NCBI GenBank assembly: GCA_010909165.1
Contig: VJWM01000016.1
Location: 682,001-746,000, forward strand
Direction of reading: 5' to 3'
DNA length: 64,000 nucleotides
Origin: Anthoceros angustus
Taxonomy: Eukaryota > Streptophyta > Anthocerotopsida > Anthocerotales > Anthocerotaceae
Shown here piece after piece: positions 44,323-56,106 of the stretch (positions are counted from its first letter, which is position 1; each line of letters starts with the position of its first letter). Below the pieces are notes generated by a model. The model was not told the origin of the DNA. It was given only the letters and a program-made list of their open reading frames with translations, and made no database searches. A program made the translations under genes and the position numbers.

Positions 44323-46499
44323 CTAGGAAGCTAGACAATCAACTTCGATGCGTATAAGAATATGTTTATTATAGTTTACTTGACATTAAAAGTTAAAATT
44401 TAATATTTTTTAATCCTAACCAAGCATTTTACTAAAAGTTTCCAAAAACTATAGGTTGAATTGAAATTTTTGTGTTGAATCGATTGTCTGATATTCACTC
44501 AATTTATGGAAGATGCATAATCAAAGGAAGCGATTGTTCCTCTGTTGATGAGATCCATTCATATTCAATGTGAAGCGTGTTGTTTCTATGTCATAAGATA
44601 ATTATTATAATTAAGGCTATTGTGTTGGATAGTTTGGAAGATTTGGCTGAAAGGTTTTGTTTGGTCTTTTGTCTTTGCCAAATTTATTGTCTTATTGATT
44701 AGAATATTCAAGATTGAGAATAGGTTGGTTCACAGGGCTAAAATTGTCATCAAATACCATTCTTTGGTATGGCACAACTCTTCTATATGGCACAATGTTA
44801 TTGTGACTGAAAAGGTCTGCCTAGGTCTGCCAAATATGAGACTTGCTTGCAAGATTGATGATTGATTCATGGTGGGAGGTTTTGAATATTGCCAAACATT
44901 GCATATTGGACCATTGAAGTCGATGGTATAGAGCTACACTAAATGGATAAAATCTAAATATTATATATTGACGATTGAAGTCACTCTAGAATATGACTGA
45001 GTGCACTAGAGCATGGAACATAACAGGATGTACTAATGTATGGGTGGGTTCATTAGAATGAATATCTATTACACAAAAAAACTTAATATGGATATATTTT
45101 TCTATAATATCATTGTAAATACTAGAAGATTCATATGATTATCCTCAAAATCATCAAACACAACTTCATCAAACACGAGTGTGAGCAGTGAGCTGGAGTG
45201 GCGCCACAATAAGTGTCCAATGAGGCGAGAACGGGGGAATATGTGTACAATGAGGCGAGAGTGAGGAATATGTGTACAAGCTGTGACGTGCAAGTGCCAG
45301 AGTACCTGGTTCCGGACGGACCACAAACCCACAAACCCACAAACCCACAAACCCACAAACCCACAAACCCACAAATCCACGAACCGGAATGTACACAGAG
45401 CCTTTAATTCTCACACTCTACCCCGGACAGAAGAAGCGGGGTCTTTCACTGTGTTAAGGCTTCTTACAGCTGTTTTTGGAGCTGTGAACGGCCGGAATCG
45501 GGCCAGGTACTCTAATATCGAAGGGACACTGACATGAAACACGGCAAAACTGGCGAGGGAATCCAGACGACTTGGAGAGTCACATGACATCGAGAGGAGT
45601 GTGTGGCGGTGAGGACAGGCCAGCTGAGCGCACCCCGTTTTCCCTGCGCCGAACGTTTGACGACAATGAATGTCATTACTCTCCCTCTCCCTCGGCCTCG
45701 GCCTCGGCCCAGGCAGCAGGCAGGGGGAGTCGGCACAGCGCGCCCGTACCCTGGGGCCCCCGCTGCAGGAGCCGCTGCATCAAGTGGGTTCCGTTAGGTC
45801 AGAGGCCACAGATCCGTTCCGAACTATGGCTTCCGTTCCGCAAGTCCCTTGTCGGCCTGGCGGCCTGGCAGCCCTGCCCAGTGGCGTCTGCATCTGCACG
45901 CAACCAACTCTGAGCAGGAATCATCATCGCTGGTTCGCCACCAGACTGCCAGTACATACATACACCACACAGCAGGGCGGGGCAGGCTGGCAGAGGTAGG
46001 GGAGGGCCAGCTCCCGCAACTCCCAAGTCCACAATGGGGCCAACTCTCTCCGTCGTCCCCTGTACTTGCCTGCGTCGCACATGCACACAATCCACATCTC
46101 GGAACGCAAAGAAGGCTATCACAATGCTCCATGCTCGCGACAGAACCGGGGAGCCGGGGCCCGGGACGCGGGAATCAGGAGTCGGGCGTCGCGCGGGACG
46201 GAAGCCTCTCTGCCAGGAGACGGGACAGGCCCTGGCCTTGGCCGCTACAGTCTGGACTGCTGCGGCCGATGTGAGCAGGGAGCTGACAAGCACTGCCCGC
46301 AACCGCTTTACCATACTTTATACTCGCCACGGCATGCCCAGGCAAATCGGCAGTCATCCGAGAGGCTGGGCGCCCACGCATTGCAGGACAAGCAGGGAAA
46401 TCCTCCTACAATAAAAATAATTTTGAGGTACAAGAATAATGGTATATGTGGCTACGCTACATTGGTGACGCTGCGAATGTTGACCTCACCCTTTTGTCT
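44323..46499. other. intergenic region, no gene supported
   Basis: AT-rich to about 45150. Then come a 34-bp near-duplicate (aatgaggcgaga, 45217-45280) and a short CCCACAAA array. GC-rich sequence from 45540 to 46330 has overlapping frames on both strands but no recognisable motif. The 3' untranslated part of the transporter gene likely lies at its right end. Confidence 0.45.
45323..45378. repeat. CCCACAAA tandem array, about seven units
   Basis: The 10-then-8-base word acaaacccac is repeated from about 45323 to 45378. It resembles but does not equal the plant telomere unit CCCTAAA. Confidence 0.8.
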
Positions 46500-49400
46500 T
46501 TACACGTCCGGGGAGATGAAACTGTCCACGATGCCGGCAACAGATGCGTATGTCCCCGCTATCAGGCATACCACGCCAATGCCGATGATGCCGGTACACA
46601 CCAGGGCCTGAGACCCAAGGAAAGGGGCCACTCCCACATCAGAGGAACCCACTTTGCAACCAACCCACATGACCCACTCCAACATTGTGCTGCAAACACC
46701 AACATCCCCCAACCCAGCAAAAGGCTGCCACCGCAATACTACCAATACCCGTACGTCAAGCACAATATCATATGCCCTACTCTACTCCTCTCCCACCCAT
46801 TTTGTCTTTCCCTGTCCCTCCCTGTAAATCTCTGTGCATGCATGAATGTTACATTACCTGCGACATGGTTGCTTTTTTGCCCAATATTCGCAAATAACAA
46901 GCGCAAGGGAGGATAACCGACTGCAGAGATTAGTGACACAATGCCCGTTATTAGTCACTCGCTCAAAACAATTGTAATGTACTAGCTGGGGCCACACGTG
47001 TACAAGGATGGGTTCAGGGAGCGAAGGGACATACGACAGTTACGCTGAGGAAGGAGCCGATGAAGGCCATCACGTAACCTGCCTCATCAAAGCGTCAAGC
47101 CACATTCAGTGGGAGTCTGGAGCTGGAACACGAGAGCACAATGGCGTACATGTTCAGGTCTCAAGGGAAGAGAAGGGAACTCACCGAAAAAAGGAACCAG
47201 GATAGCAACGGCCACGGTTGACGCCACAAGCAGGGTTCGTATCAAGATGGAAGTTGACCGGTACCGGAAGCCATCTAGATTCGGAGGAAGCAATTCCTCC
47301 AGACTCAATGCCACCGGAGTCATTGTCAAAGCATATGTGTTCCCAAGACGGTTAAGGAGAACATGAATCGTTGCTTCGCTTGGATCGGTCAAAAAGCAAA
47401 AACACCATCATCTCAAGCGTGCCAATGTCTCAAGCATTCAAGGACTGGGAAGCAATCAAAGACAGTTAGCTGCTCACATACTGGCACTACTCGCTATCAC
47501 AAAACGTATGCTAAATATTATGGAAGGATATTTGGTAAAGGGATTCACGACCTGCGCATGGCAACACCATCAGTACACGTTAGACGATGACAAGGGGCCC
47601 TGGAAGAACAGCCAGGGAAAGGTGAACCACTCCGTGAAGGCGCCTCGAGCTTACCGTGGTCCACAAGGCGATTTTTGATGCCACAAACTGGCTGGGAAGA
47701 TTCAATGTTATCTGAGAGGCGGTGTCGTCTCCGAACATGGTGTAACCCATAACTGCAACGCCGCCGATGATGCAGGTGCATGCTAAGAAGCTGCAAACAC
47801 AACCCTAGTGAGCCTGAATAATGATGCCCGTCGCTATAGCCGTGAATGATGCAAGGACAACATTCACGCACAAACCCTCAACATGCCTTGAGTTCACCCA
47901 CCTCAACTGCAGAACCTTGTTGAATTGTTCTGGATGTTTCATCGATGAGTAGATGTTGGGGAACACTGCATGACCCGAAAAGCAGAACCCATATAGGCCA
48001 ATTGATACAGGAATTCCTCCCAGGTTTAGAAGTGGCCCAGTGTGGGTGAAGCCGACGTTATCCACAGTCCCCACCCAGATCACGGAACACACAACGACGA
48101 TGGAGGCCACCACACCCCCAGCTGCAATCCAGAGGACAAAAACCGTTACGGATAAGCTGGCTGCCGACTCTGGGCCCTCGTCATGTTGCCTCTTGAAATT
48201 CTCAGGCAACTTCCTGCTTTTCTGTTCCCCTACACTGACAGAAACACCAAGCAACCCACTCGCAGCGAATGATTCCAGACCTGAAACGTAGGATAAGAGG
48301 CTGAGATCTCTGAGCCATACAGTGGGCAAGATGCACAATGCAGTTAGCACTGCGAACACCTTGTGTGAATCCACATGGACCCCAGCAATATCAAGGTGAA
48401 CTCCAGGGAATAGAGCTGACAGATTGTCTCCCTCGAGTATCAGAAATTCCACACAACAAGCCTACACATCCACCACGTCCAAGATGAACTATGAAATGCC
48501 ACAAGAAACCGCTTTTCCAACGGCCAACTGGGTGTAAGTGGTGGGATGCTTACATAAAGCTCAGTGTACAACACAATCTGCAAGCAAGGAAAACCCATCA
48601 GCATCTTTTGACCAGCAAACGAGACTGCAGCTGACCTTCAAAAGCAAGGCAAAGAATGTTGTGAGGACTCACTTACAGAAATTACAAGCCGTCCCAGGCC
48701 TCCGAAGGCAGCTTGACCGATGTCTGGATAAGTTGCCAAGCCTGGCTTACTGTCCAAACACCAGCGTAACATGATGCCTGTGTAGAGGCAAACTAGAGCT
48801 AGACCGAGAAGAAGAAGGAGGCTTATCCAGCCTCCCTCCCTAACTGCATACGGAGTAGTGAGAAGACCAACCCCTGCGAGCACATTCATACCTGAAAACC
48901 AACAAGCCCAGAGAGGATTCAGTCCCCGCCAGAACAGGGCCCAAAAATCAGGATCCCTCCCACATTCAGCTCCTCCCTACCATTGAGCACGGCCTGCGTG
49001 AAGCTACACTTCTTCACTGCCGAAACCTTGACGTCATAGGTCTCCTTCGGAAGCGGCTCAGAGGGCTTCCTCTGAGCAACAGGGTAGGCAACCTCGGCTT
49101 TCTGTGGTTTTGTTGGCCTTGGCAGAAAGGGAACTTTGATATGCGAATCTGTGGCATCCGGTGAGTGCACTGAGGGTCTTCGGTACGAGTTGGAGAGGTA
49201 TGTGCCGCTCTGCCGGCTAACTCCTGGGCTGAACATGCTGAGCCTTGGCGAGGCCATATAACTGTACATGTCCATAGAGTGCCTGGGAGAAGGAGCTGCG
49301 AGGCATGAGAAGAAAGCCTTTCACAGACAGCACAGACAGCAACGCTTCCACCTCAGACCCATGTTCCGAGATCTCTGTAATTAGAGGAGAAATAAACCGA

Positions 49401-49796
49401 CCCAAACACACCCACAGACCACGGATTTCATCCCATAAACTCAATTCGTGCACAACACAACGCCTCCAGAAACTTGCGCTGCACTGTCAAAGCGCTCCTG
49501 CGCAACAGCAGACACAGAATCCCATCCAGGAATCCCGAGAAGCCACTGCTGTGGAATTGGACCGAACACACACACAAACACACAGAAATCCGCGACGGAA
49601 ATCACCTGTAGCTTTGCGGCCACTGCTGGCTGTTAGCAGGGGACACGAGACTAGTCTCCCTCACGGAGGCGTTGGGGGACCTAGGCCCTGCCTCCTCGTC
49701 GTCGTCATCGTCGTCGTGCCTCCCCTGGGGATCGTCATCTTCGTCGTCGCTCTCTCCGTGACTGTCGTAGAAGGAGGCATTCCTGCCGGCACTCAT
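46500..49796 (-). CDS. AVT1-like: AVT1-type vacuolar amino-acid transporter
   Basis: A multi-exon gene with an acidic N-terminus ([15 protein letters not shown]) from ATG 49796; an in-frame ATG at 49841 is possible. Exons give [139 protein letters not shown] and [14 protein letters not shown]. These follow the AVT1 family (AAAP/SLC36-38 fold, about 11 membrane helices) from end to end. Plant and yeast AVT1 proteins move neutral amino acids across the vacuole membrane using the proton gradient. One intron (48122-48280, 159 bp) is a multiple of three without stops, so a simple ORF reading overestimates the protein there. A 60-bp direct repeat lies just upstream. Confidence 0.9.
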
Positions 49797-49836
49797 CGTG
49801 GGTAGCTCGGGCGTCGCTGTTGCTCCTGTCAGTCGA

Positions 49837-49961
49837 GACAAACAACAGTCGCTCCCAGCTATTTCCCCCGAAGACGGTAGAATCCCTCAGGCCGCTGTAA
49901 GACAAACAACAGTCGCTCCCAGCGCTCTCTCCACAAGAGGGTAGAATCCCCTCGGGCCGCA
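49837..49961. repeat. 62-63-bp direct repeat in the transporter 5' flank
   Basis: agacaaacaacagtcgctcc occurs at 49837 and 49900, each followed by related sequence ending in a ggtagaatcccct-like word and ggccgc. The two copies sit in the presumptive leader or promoter of the AVT1-type gene. Confidence 0.8.
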
Positions 49962-50471
49962 GCAATCCTGCGGTGACAGCGACCTCACAAAAATCCTTCC
50001 CGGACGAGAAAACAGAAGGAGAGAATTCTCAGAGCAGCAGGCATTCGTCCGAGATCAGAGATCAGGCATTCTCTGATCTCCCCTCGGCACATGGAAATTC
50101 CTAAACCAAGCCAAATTCAGGCAGTTGCTACGCGCGGGGGGTTTCCCGCCTGCCTGGTTCCCGATACATAATATTAGCTGCAACAACCTCACAAAAACAG
50201 GTCGCAGAGAATTATACGGCGCTGGGATGGAGGGGGGAACGCGATCATGCGCTTCCACTCCGCAATGCGCTGCAATTCCAAGAGAGCGCGCAGAAGAAGA
50301 AGGCCATCGCGGTAGAGAGAGGAGAGAGACTCGAAGAAGGGGATGCTGGTATAGTAGAATCGATCCGCTTGATCGCGCGTGTTGCTAGCAGCAGAAAAGG
50401 GGTCCCTTGCTATCGTCCAATTCTCATCATCCTGCTGGCTCCTTTTCTTCTTCCTGCGCTTAGTCTAGAAC
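49962..50471. other. upstream flank of the transporter gene, no gene seen
   Basis: Purine-rich, with a small inverted agagatcagagatcagg motif near 50050-50080. No coding evidence. Confidence 0.45.
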
Positions 50472-50612
50472 GGTACTTACAAGGGGTGCCTAGAGGAAGT
50501 GGATGCCCTTGGTGCAAGTAGCGGAGGCTTACTACGGTATCAGTTTGTGAAGTACTTACTCCCAGCACAGGAAAATTCCGTCCAAGTCGACTAAAATAGA
50601 CCTCTTACCCTT
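50472..50612 (-). repeat. dispersed hairpin-ended repeat, diverged partial copy E
   Basis: ggtgcctagaggaagtggat followed by gcccttggtgcaagtagc matches the central part of copy B in the same orientation. It then diverges through a tccgtccaagtcgactaaaa tail. The hairpin end is missing. Confidence 0.65.
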
Positions 50613-50896
50613 CTTTTTCCCTCTTGATTCCCGCTGGGCTTCTTCGTCCTTGATTCCCGGTGGCCTGGTAGGGTTGCTTATTCCGTCGTTGCTAATAAAG
50701 CCCCCGGCTCCACCTGCAAATCAGAAATACAGGAGCACCTCAACACATGTGATGAGAGAGAGCAGCTCTTGAGAGCAAGGTCATGGCAGCCGCGGCAGCG
50801 GGACGCCGCAACGACGAAAATGGCCCTCCCCGACGGACTGGAGGTGACGGTGTCGGACACCCATAAAGCCACGCATAAGTACTTCTATCGCATACA

Positions 50897-51967
50897 TTAT
50901 TGAAAGGGCTCTTCCAAAAAAGCAAGGGCAGGCCACGCCAGGGCCAGGCCAGCGATGGCCTCGCCCGCCTTGCCGGTAGGTTCTGGGCCCGCTTCATCCG
51001 CAACCACTGGCTGACGCGGCGCTCCACAAGCCTGGGCCACTTTCCCGCCGGATGCCGAGCTCTCCTGTAAGCCTGTAAACAGCACAGATCAGCGGCATCT
51101 TTGTCGGTTTGCCTGCTTGGAGCTTGAGCCTGGGTGCAGCGAACGGGGGCGCTTGTACAACCATCATTCCAGATATGGTCTCCAGCATTCCCTCCCTCCC
51201 AAACTTGCTAGGCTCCCACGTACATATCCCCCAGGACCACCTATGTACAAGTCCCTCTCGACACCTACTGCCCTGTGCCTGGGCCTGTGATACTGATAAG
51301 CACACTGCACGATACAAGGGCAGTTGCCTATCGCTATCCCCTCATGTGCCATCCAGCGCACATCTTCCACTTGCTCACCACAGCCTGGTTGCAGTCCAGA
51401 CGCAACTCCTGCTTCTCATCATCTTCCTGATGCTTCTGCATGGGCTGCCGGCTCACACCGACTGTGCCATACGTGTGAACGGATAGATGGGAAAACTGTA
51501 CTTACAGTATGTAGCTGCAGCAGCATAGCAAAGCTCGTGGGACCGAGTCCAATCTTTTTCAGCAGCTGCGACTGTTGTGGTCCTGATTTGGTTTAGGAGC
51601 AAGTTGAGGTTAAGGACACCGGCTCCTATTTCGAGGCCAGCCTGCAAAAAGGGAGGGGACAAAGTAGGACTCAGCCTCCGCTACACTCCACTGAGAAACA
51701 AACAACCCTGGTGGGCCTATCCAGGATCTACAGGGCGCGCTGTACACCCACATGAGTCCTAGCCTATTATCTTGTCTGGTTCTGTCCGCGTACCTCTTTT
51801 GTGGCTCTCCTCCCATTAGCATGGAAGGCAGCAACTCTAATTCGCTCTGACAATGCTGCTGGAGTCAGTTGGACTGCATAAAGGAAAGAGTCTGAGAGCA
51901 AAGGCACAAGGCCAAGGGACGGTAACATCTCGTAACCCGTGCGCACCACAATGGCCATTATGAACAA
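50897..51967 (-). CDS. unrecognised multi-exon gene (tentative)
   Basis: Three minus-strand pieces look like exons. One is 51967 to about 51798 (MAIVVRTGYEMLPSLGLVPL ... AAFHANGRRATKE), with a gag|gtacgc donor. The next is about 51644-51507, from a ttttgcag acceptor (AGLEIGAGVLNLNLLLNQI ... HELCYAAAATY) to a consensus gtaagt donor. The third, from about 51388, reads QVEDVRWMAHEGIAIGNC. The frame ending at 50897 (PTGKAGEAIAGLALAWPALA) may be a last exon. The pieces have gene-like composition and matching splice signals, but I recognise no family, and the 5' and 3' ends are guesses. It could be two genes or partly spurious. Confidence 0.35.
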
Positions 51968-52398
51968 TCACATTTCCTTTCAAGGAAAATTTACATGTCA
52001 ATGCGACAACCGGATCATGCAATCCCCGATGACCTAGAGCTGCTGCTGAGTCATACATACATCAGATGTATGCTCTGCCAGCTGCCAGATAAAGGAAGTT
52101 AATTACGCACCACAGAATACAAATGCCATGATGAACAGTCACATACATACTCCTTCCTTTGAGGGAAGTTTTGCAAACCAAAGGCAACAATCGGATCTTC
52201 GCACCGTCACAAGTACTGTCACCTTTCAAAGGCTGCCTGTCCTACATCTGCACTGCGTTCTGTCAGGAAGCAATAACCGGAGCACATGCTGGACGTAATA
52301 TGCTCTGGGACAGAGAGAGATAGCTTACAATGGTGAAGTCTCAGACTCATTCATGCACCAGATCTGGTGCGACAGCCAGTGACTGAGTTAGTGAGGGA
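51968..52398. other. intergenic, no gene seen
   Basis: This would be the 5' flank of the tentative gene. It contains two similar words (gttcat/gaacagtcacat + cctttc/tgaggga) near 51960 and 52130 that suggest a local diverged duplication. Confidence 0.4.
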
Positions 52399-52670
52399 GA
52401 GAACGAGCTCAATCACTTGCCGCTTAAGCGTTCCAAGACAGTACTACGACATGACACTGGCATAGCCCTCATACGCAACAGCAAAGGAAGAACATCAGCC
52501 GCACCTGGAGGGGCTATAGTGGTAACCCCGAGGGGAGAACGAGCTCAATCACTTGCCGCTTAAGCGTTCCAAGACAGTACTACGACATGACACTGGCATA
52601 GCCCTCATACGCAACAGCAAAGGAAGAACATCAGCCGCACCTGGAGGGGCTATAGTGGTAACCCCGAGGG
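52399..52670. repeat. 136-bp perfect tandem duplication
   Basis: The unit starting gagaacgagctcaatcactt at 52399 is repeated from 52535 with no difference that I can see. It lies just beyond the 3' end of the SFT2 gene. Confidence 0.95.
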
Positions 52671-52702
52671 GGGAGAGAAGAACCAACTTCTGCCCTAGCC
52701 CT

Positions 52703-53392
52703 TCACCTCCCAATCACCCTGGACATGACCATGCCGGACAGAAACCTCATGCCCGAGGATCCACCGGGGAAGTAGGATATCACGTAGTAGAGCAGGGCCA
52801 GCACCTGAGCCACCGCACAGATGACGGAAAGGGGGTAGCTATGCAGCACCATGGACACATACACTGTAGCAGCCATGCTGCCGAGCAAGGAACAGGTGGA
52901 CGCCAGCCGCTCCGTGGAGACCATGTGCTGGATCTGCGCCTGCGGCCCCTTGAGCACGAAGAAGGATCCCATGATGAAGGCACAGCCGAAGCAGAAGCAG
53001 AGGGCGAACTTCTGAGGCGCCAGGGCCAGCACCGGCAGAAACACCGTCAGGGCCAGCATCATGAAGAAGACGCCGGTGCCTACCAGAAGGCCGAAGTACA
53101 TGAGAGTCTTGGGAGAGGGCACGCTGCTGGCAGCAGTGGACACATTTCCGGGGAGCTCTCGCACGCCCTGCGACACCTTGTTGAACGCTCCCAGTAGGGT
53201 TTCGTTAGCGCTCTTGAGCAGCGGAGCGAACGATTCCTGCAAGCCACTCTCCAGATCCGTTCCTGTCCGTGCCGCCGGGGTGTCGTGAGACTGAGCTGCT
53301 GCATACGACTGCCAGTCCGCCAGCAAAGACGCTGGCTTGTCGGCCTGACCGCTCGGCCCTCCGGAGAACCACGCCTGCATGGTGCTGAGCAT
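52703..53392 (-). CDS. SFT2: SFT2-like vesicle transport membrane protein
   Basis: A single-exon frame of 229 residues from MLSTMQAWFSGGPSG. ATGs at 53425 and 53380 are alternatives; the latter gives MQAWF, closer to what I recall of plant SFT2 starts. A polar N-terminal half (DLESGLQESFAPLLKSAN) is followed by four membrane helices: LMYFGLLVGTGVFFMMLALT, FALCFCFGCAFIMGSFFVL, a LASTCSLLGSMAATVYVSMV segment, and LSVICAVAQVLALLYYVISY. KGPQAQIQHM and SYFPGGSSGMRFLSGM are Got1/Sft2 family signatures. SFT2 and GOT1 support fusion of endosome-derived vesicles with the Golgi. Nothing looks broken. Confidence 0.9.
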   Translation of the reverse strand: MLSTMQAWFSGGPSGQADKPASLLADWQSYAAAQSHDTPAARTGTDLESGLQESFAPLLKSANETLLGAFNKVSQGVRELPGNVSTAASSVPSPKTLMYFGLLVGTGVFFMMLALTVFLPVLALAPQKFALCFCFGCAFIMGSFFVLKGPQAQIQHMVSTERLASTCSLLGSMAATVYVSMVLHSYPLSVICAVAQVLALLYYVISYFPGGSSGMRFLSGMVMSRVIGR

Positions 53393-53425
53393 CACTTCCC
53401 GATCCGTTCCCTGCCGCTTGCGCAC

Positions 53426-53811
53426 TCTTCACTTCAAGCCGCTCCGCGATCTGCACAAAGCACCAACTTGCTTCATATCGGAGCAAGGAAACTGCCTCGC
53501 GCAGCAGTCCAACTTCCGCGTGCTGAGCAACCCTTCACAATCACGCCCGCGCGATACATACGTATCTCCAGCTCAGAAATTTCCACGAGCCGCTAGAAGC
53601 AATGGTGGAGGTCACGAATGTTACGACGTTTACCCATTACCAACGCGGTGACGACCGCACCATTTTGAACCCCGGAATGCTCAGAGTTCGAGAAGCAATA
53701 GGTACTATAGAAGTGTTCACAACAAGAAAGTGATATTTTACAAAAGATAGATGAGTTGCCGAGGTGACAAGTCCCACAAGAGTGAACGTGAACGTCAAGA
53801 CATTTCTTTTT
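53426..53811. other. intergenic between SFT2 and the GNAT gene
   Basis: It holds the SFT2 promoter and leader and the 3' end of the GNAT gene. No further gene is visible. Confidence 0.4.
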
Positions 53812-55413
53812 CTACTTCTTCTCGATGTCTTCAACGGGCAGCTGACTGAGGATCAGAGATTCCGGCAGAGCAGTACAGGTTGGCCAGCTTTGATTTCCGA
53901 CAGGGGTGCTTGGACAGTCTGACCAGCAAAGCTTAGAATCAGCAACAGAGTTGTGAAGACACAACAGGAGGTGATACATTAGGCTCACCTCATGAGCAGA
54001 GGCGTGATATACTTACATGAAAGCCATGCTTCGAGTACAAATTCTGGGCAGCCACATTTGTTGGCAGAACGTGGACGTAGATCTCACTCAAACCTGTCAG
54101 CGGACGCCAGCAAGGCATTGAGCATGGCACAGGAAGACTACTGGAAAGCTGTGGGAAGTGGTGACACTCACCCCACTCCTTGGCCACTTGGGCTGCAGCT
54201 TGCAGGAGCTTGGATGCTACTCCATTGCGCCGGGCAGTTTTTGAGACACACACATTAGAGATATATGCGTATCTGTGGAGCCCCAGCATTTCAGAAACTT
54301 GCAAAGCAGGCCCCTTGAGTCCCTGGGTTCATATGCCAGTCAGGTGTTTTGATGTTGAAATGGAACACGGTGTGAACGAGGGTGCTTCTGCCCATCCGCG
54401 TACCGTAAAACTCACCTCACCTGGCACAACTTGACGGCAGCTTATGTCGAGAGTGCCAATGACGGTGTCCACTATGGGGTCCACATGCCTCTGCAGGTCA
54501 CTGACGTCGTTGCCCCTGTCCAAAACCTGCGGTTGGAGGCCCCTTTGTGGTCAGCAAACTGGTGCTTCTTCAGAAGGATCGGTGGCTGTCACCACCTTCC
54601 TTCACACCAAGATCCCTAAACGGGACTCAGCGGGGACTAGCCAGGACTTGCCTAACTTACAGCAATGAAGCAGATGCATTTGATGGACTGACCGACTCTT
54701 CCTGATAGGCGCCTCTTCAGGGCTCCAAACTCCTGCCCAAGCAGTCCATGCAAGGAATCAAGATCGGGTGCTCTGCCACAACCACAAGCTGCAGTGTCGC
54801 CAGTAAGCAACTAAGTTAACCTCACCTGCTCAGCAAATTTCCTCCTCTGACTTTCCATATACCTGTCAGGATGACAAGATTGTACGTTTAGCTGTGCTGA
54901 CAAAGGCCACCTTGCTAGGAGCAACAGCAAAAAGTGTAGCAATGGAAGCAAGTAAACCAAAGGACACGTGCACACCGTCCATATGGATTATCTTCAAGGT
55001 AACCCTCTGCTCGCAGCCACGCTGCCGCCTACAAGCACATGGTACATGGTGTTAAAGAGGTGAGCTAATTATTTTTATAATAGGGAGCCCGATGCAAGAG
55101 GCACAAGACACACCCATAATTCCTCATCCAGCCTTGCTTCTCGTGTGGAATAAGCCTCCAGAAGCCTGGTGGGCCGCTGTACACAACTGGTTGCCATGTC
55201 CTCGAAGTTTTGGAGTCTTTCGGAAGGACAGGCAGGTTGGACTGATTTTGTTTCTCTGCAGGGTGCACGACCATGCTCTCCCCTTATGTTAAACCCATGT
55301 TTCATCCACACAGGAGCGTTACAACCAATGGCAGCCATGTTAAGCAGCCTGCAGCCATCACACAATCCACCAACCCCCGTGGTAAGGCCAGCCGCTCTTC
55401 GAACCAATCCCAA
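53812..55413 (-). CDS. plastid-type GNAT acetyltransferase
   Basis: A multi-exon gene whose pieces follow plant plastid GNATs in order: TRLLEAYSTREARLDEELW, AAAWLRAEGYLEDNPYGR, ESQRRKFAEQ, LGQEFGALKRRLSGRVGQSI, TVIGTLDISCRQ, YAYISNVCVSKTARRNGVAS (acetyl-CoA-binding V/I-x-x-x-x-R-x-x-G/A region, here RRNGVAS), then AKEWG joined across a 78-bp intron (54094-54171) to LSEIYVHVLPTNVAAQNLYS and KHGFH. It stops at 53812-53814 after LPESLILSQLPVEDIEKK. Family members acetylate lysines and N-termini of plastid proteins. The N-terminal transit peptide exon is not fixed: MRASALTHRAVPTLCCLSTA on the minus strand near 55745 is a possible one, so the gene may extend to about 55750. Confidence 0.75.
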
Positions 55414-56106
55414 CTGAGCTCAACAGACTAAGACAACAGAAACCTCACCAGCAAAGGCTCAGCTTGAAGCATCTAATGACGGCTACAATGTGCTGCCGCC
55501 ACAATTAGACAGAACATACACTTGGGGAAGCAGCAAAACTCCAGAGCTAAGCTCCAGTGCCACGGAAAAGGCGAATGTCCTACCTCCAACACTTCCGGAA
55601 TCACACGGATGACGCAACAATCGAGGACAGCTGCTCCCGAAGAACGCGAGAACCAACGCAGCCTCCACCGATCAAAACAGGCTCAATCTAGCGGTGGAGA
55701 GGCAGCAAAGCGTCGGAACAGCACGATGCGTGAGAGCGGAAGCGCGCATTGCGCAAGAGGTGAAGATAGAAGAGGAAGCTGCATCCCGACTCCCAGTCCT
55801 CCCGACGTTGATCATCACCTGAGAAGGAGACGGTGCCACACAGAGGTAGCAGAGACCGTCTCGATTCCGCCACCTTCCGGGACGCAAGCCGGTTTGGTGC
55901 CCACAGTCCCACAGTCCCACAGGAGTGGATTCGTGTGCACCACGGAATTTGTGTTCAACGCCCAGCCGCCCTGTGCAGCGCACATTCTCGAACCGGGAAA
56001 CTGCTAAAAACCGAAAGGAAACCGTCCATCCTTGCCACTTGAGCATCAATTTACTGAAACAGTTTTCATAAAACAGTCTATCTAGATAGACCCTACAGAT
56101 ACCATA
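55414..56106. other. possible 5' exon of the GNAT gene and intergenic sequence
   Basis: A minus-strand Ser/Arg/Ala-rich stretch around 55672-55750 could encode a plastid transit peptide. Beyond it no gene is supported before the MRE11 stop codon. Confidence 0.35.

Noticed and set aside
45323-45378. CCCACAAA array as an interstitial telomere
   Set aside because: The unit is not CCCTAAA and is 8 to 10 bases long; ordinary microsatellite expansion explains it.
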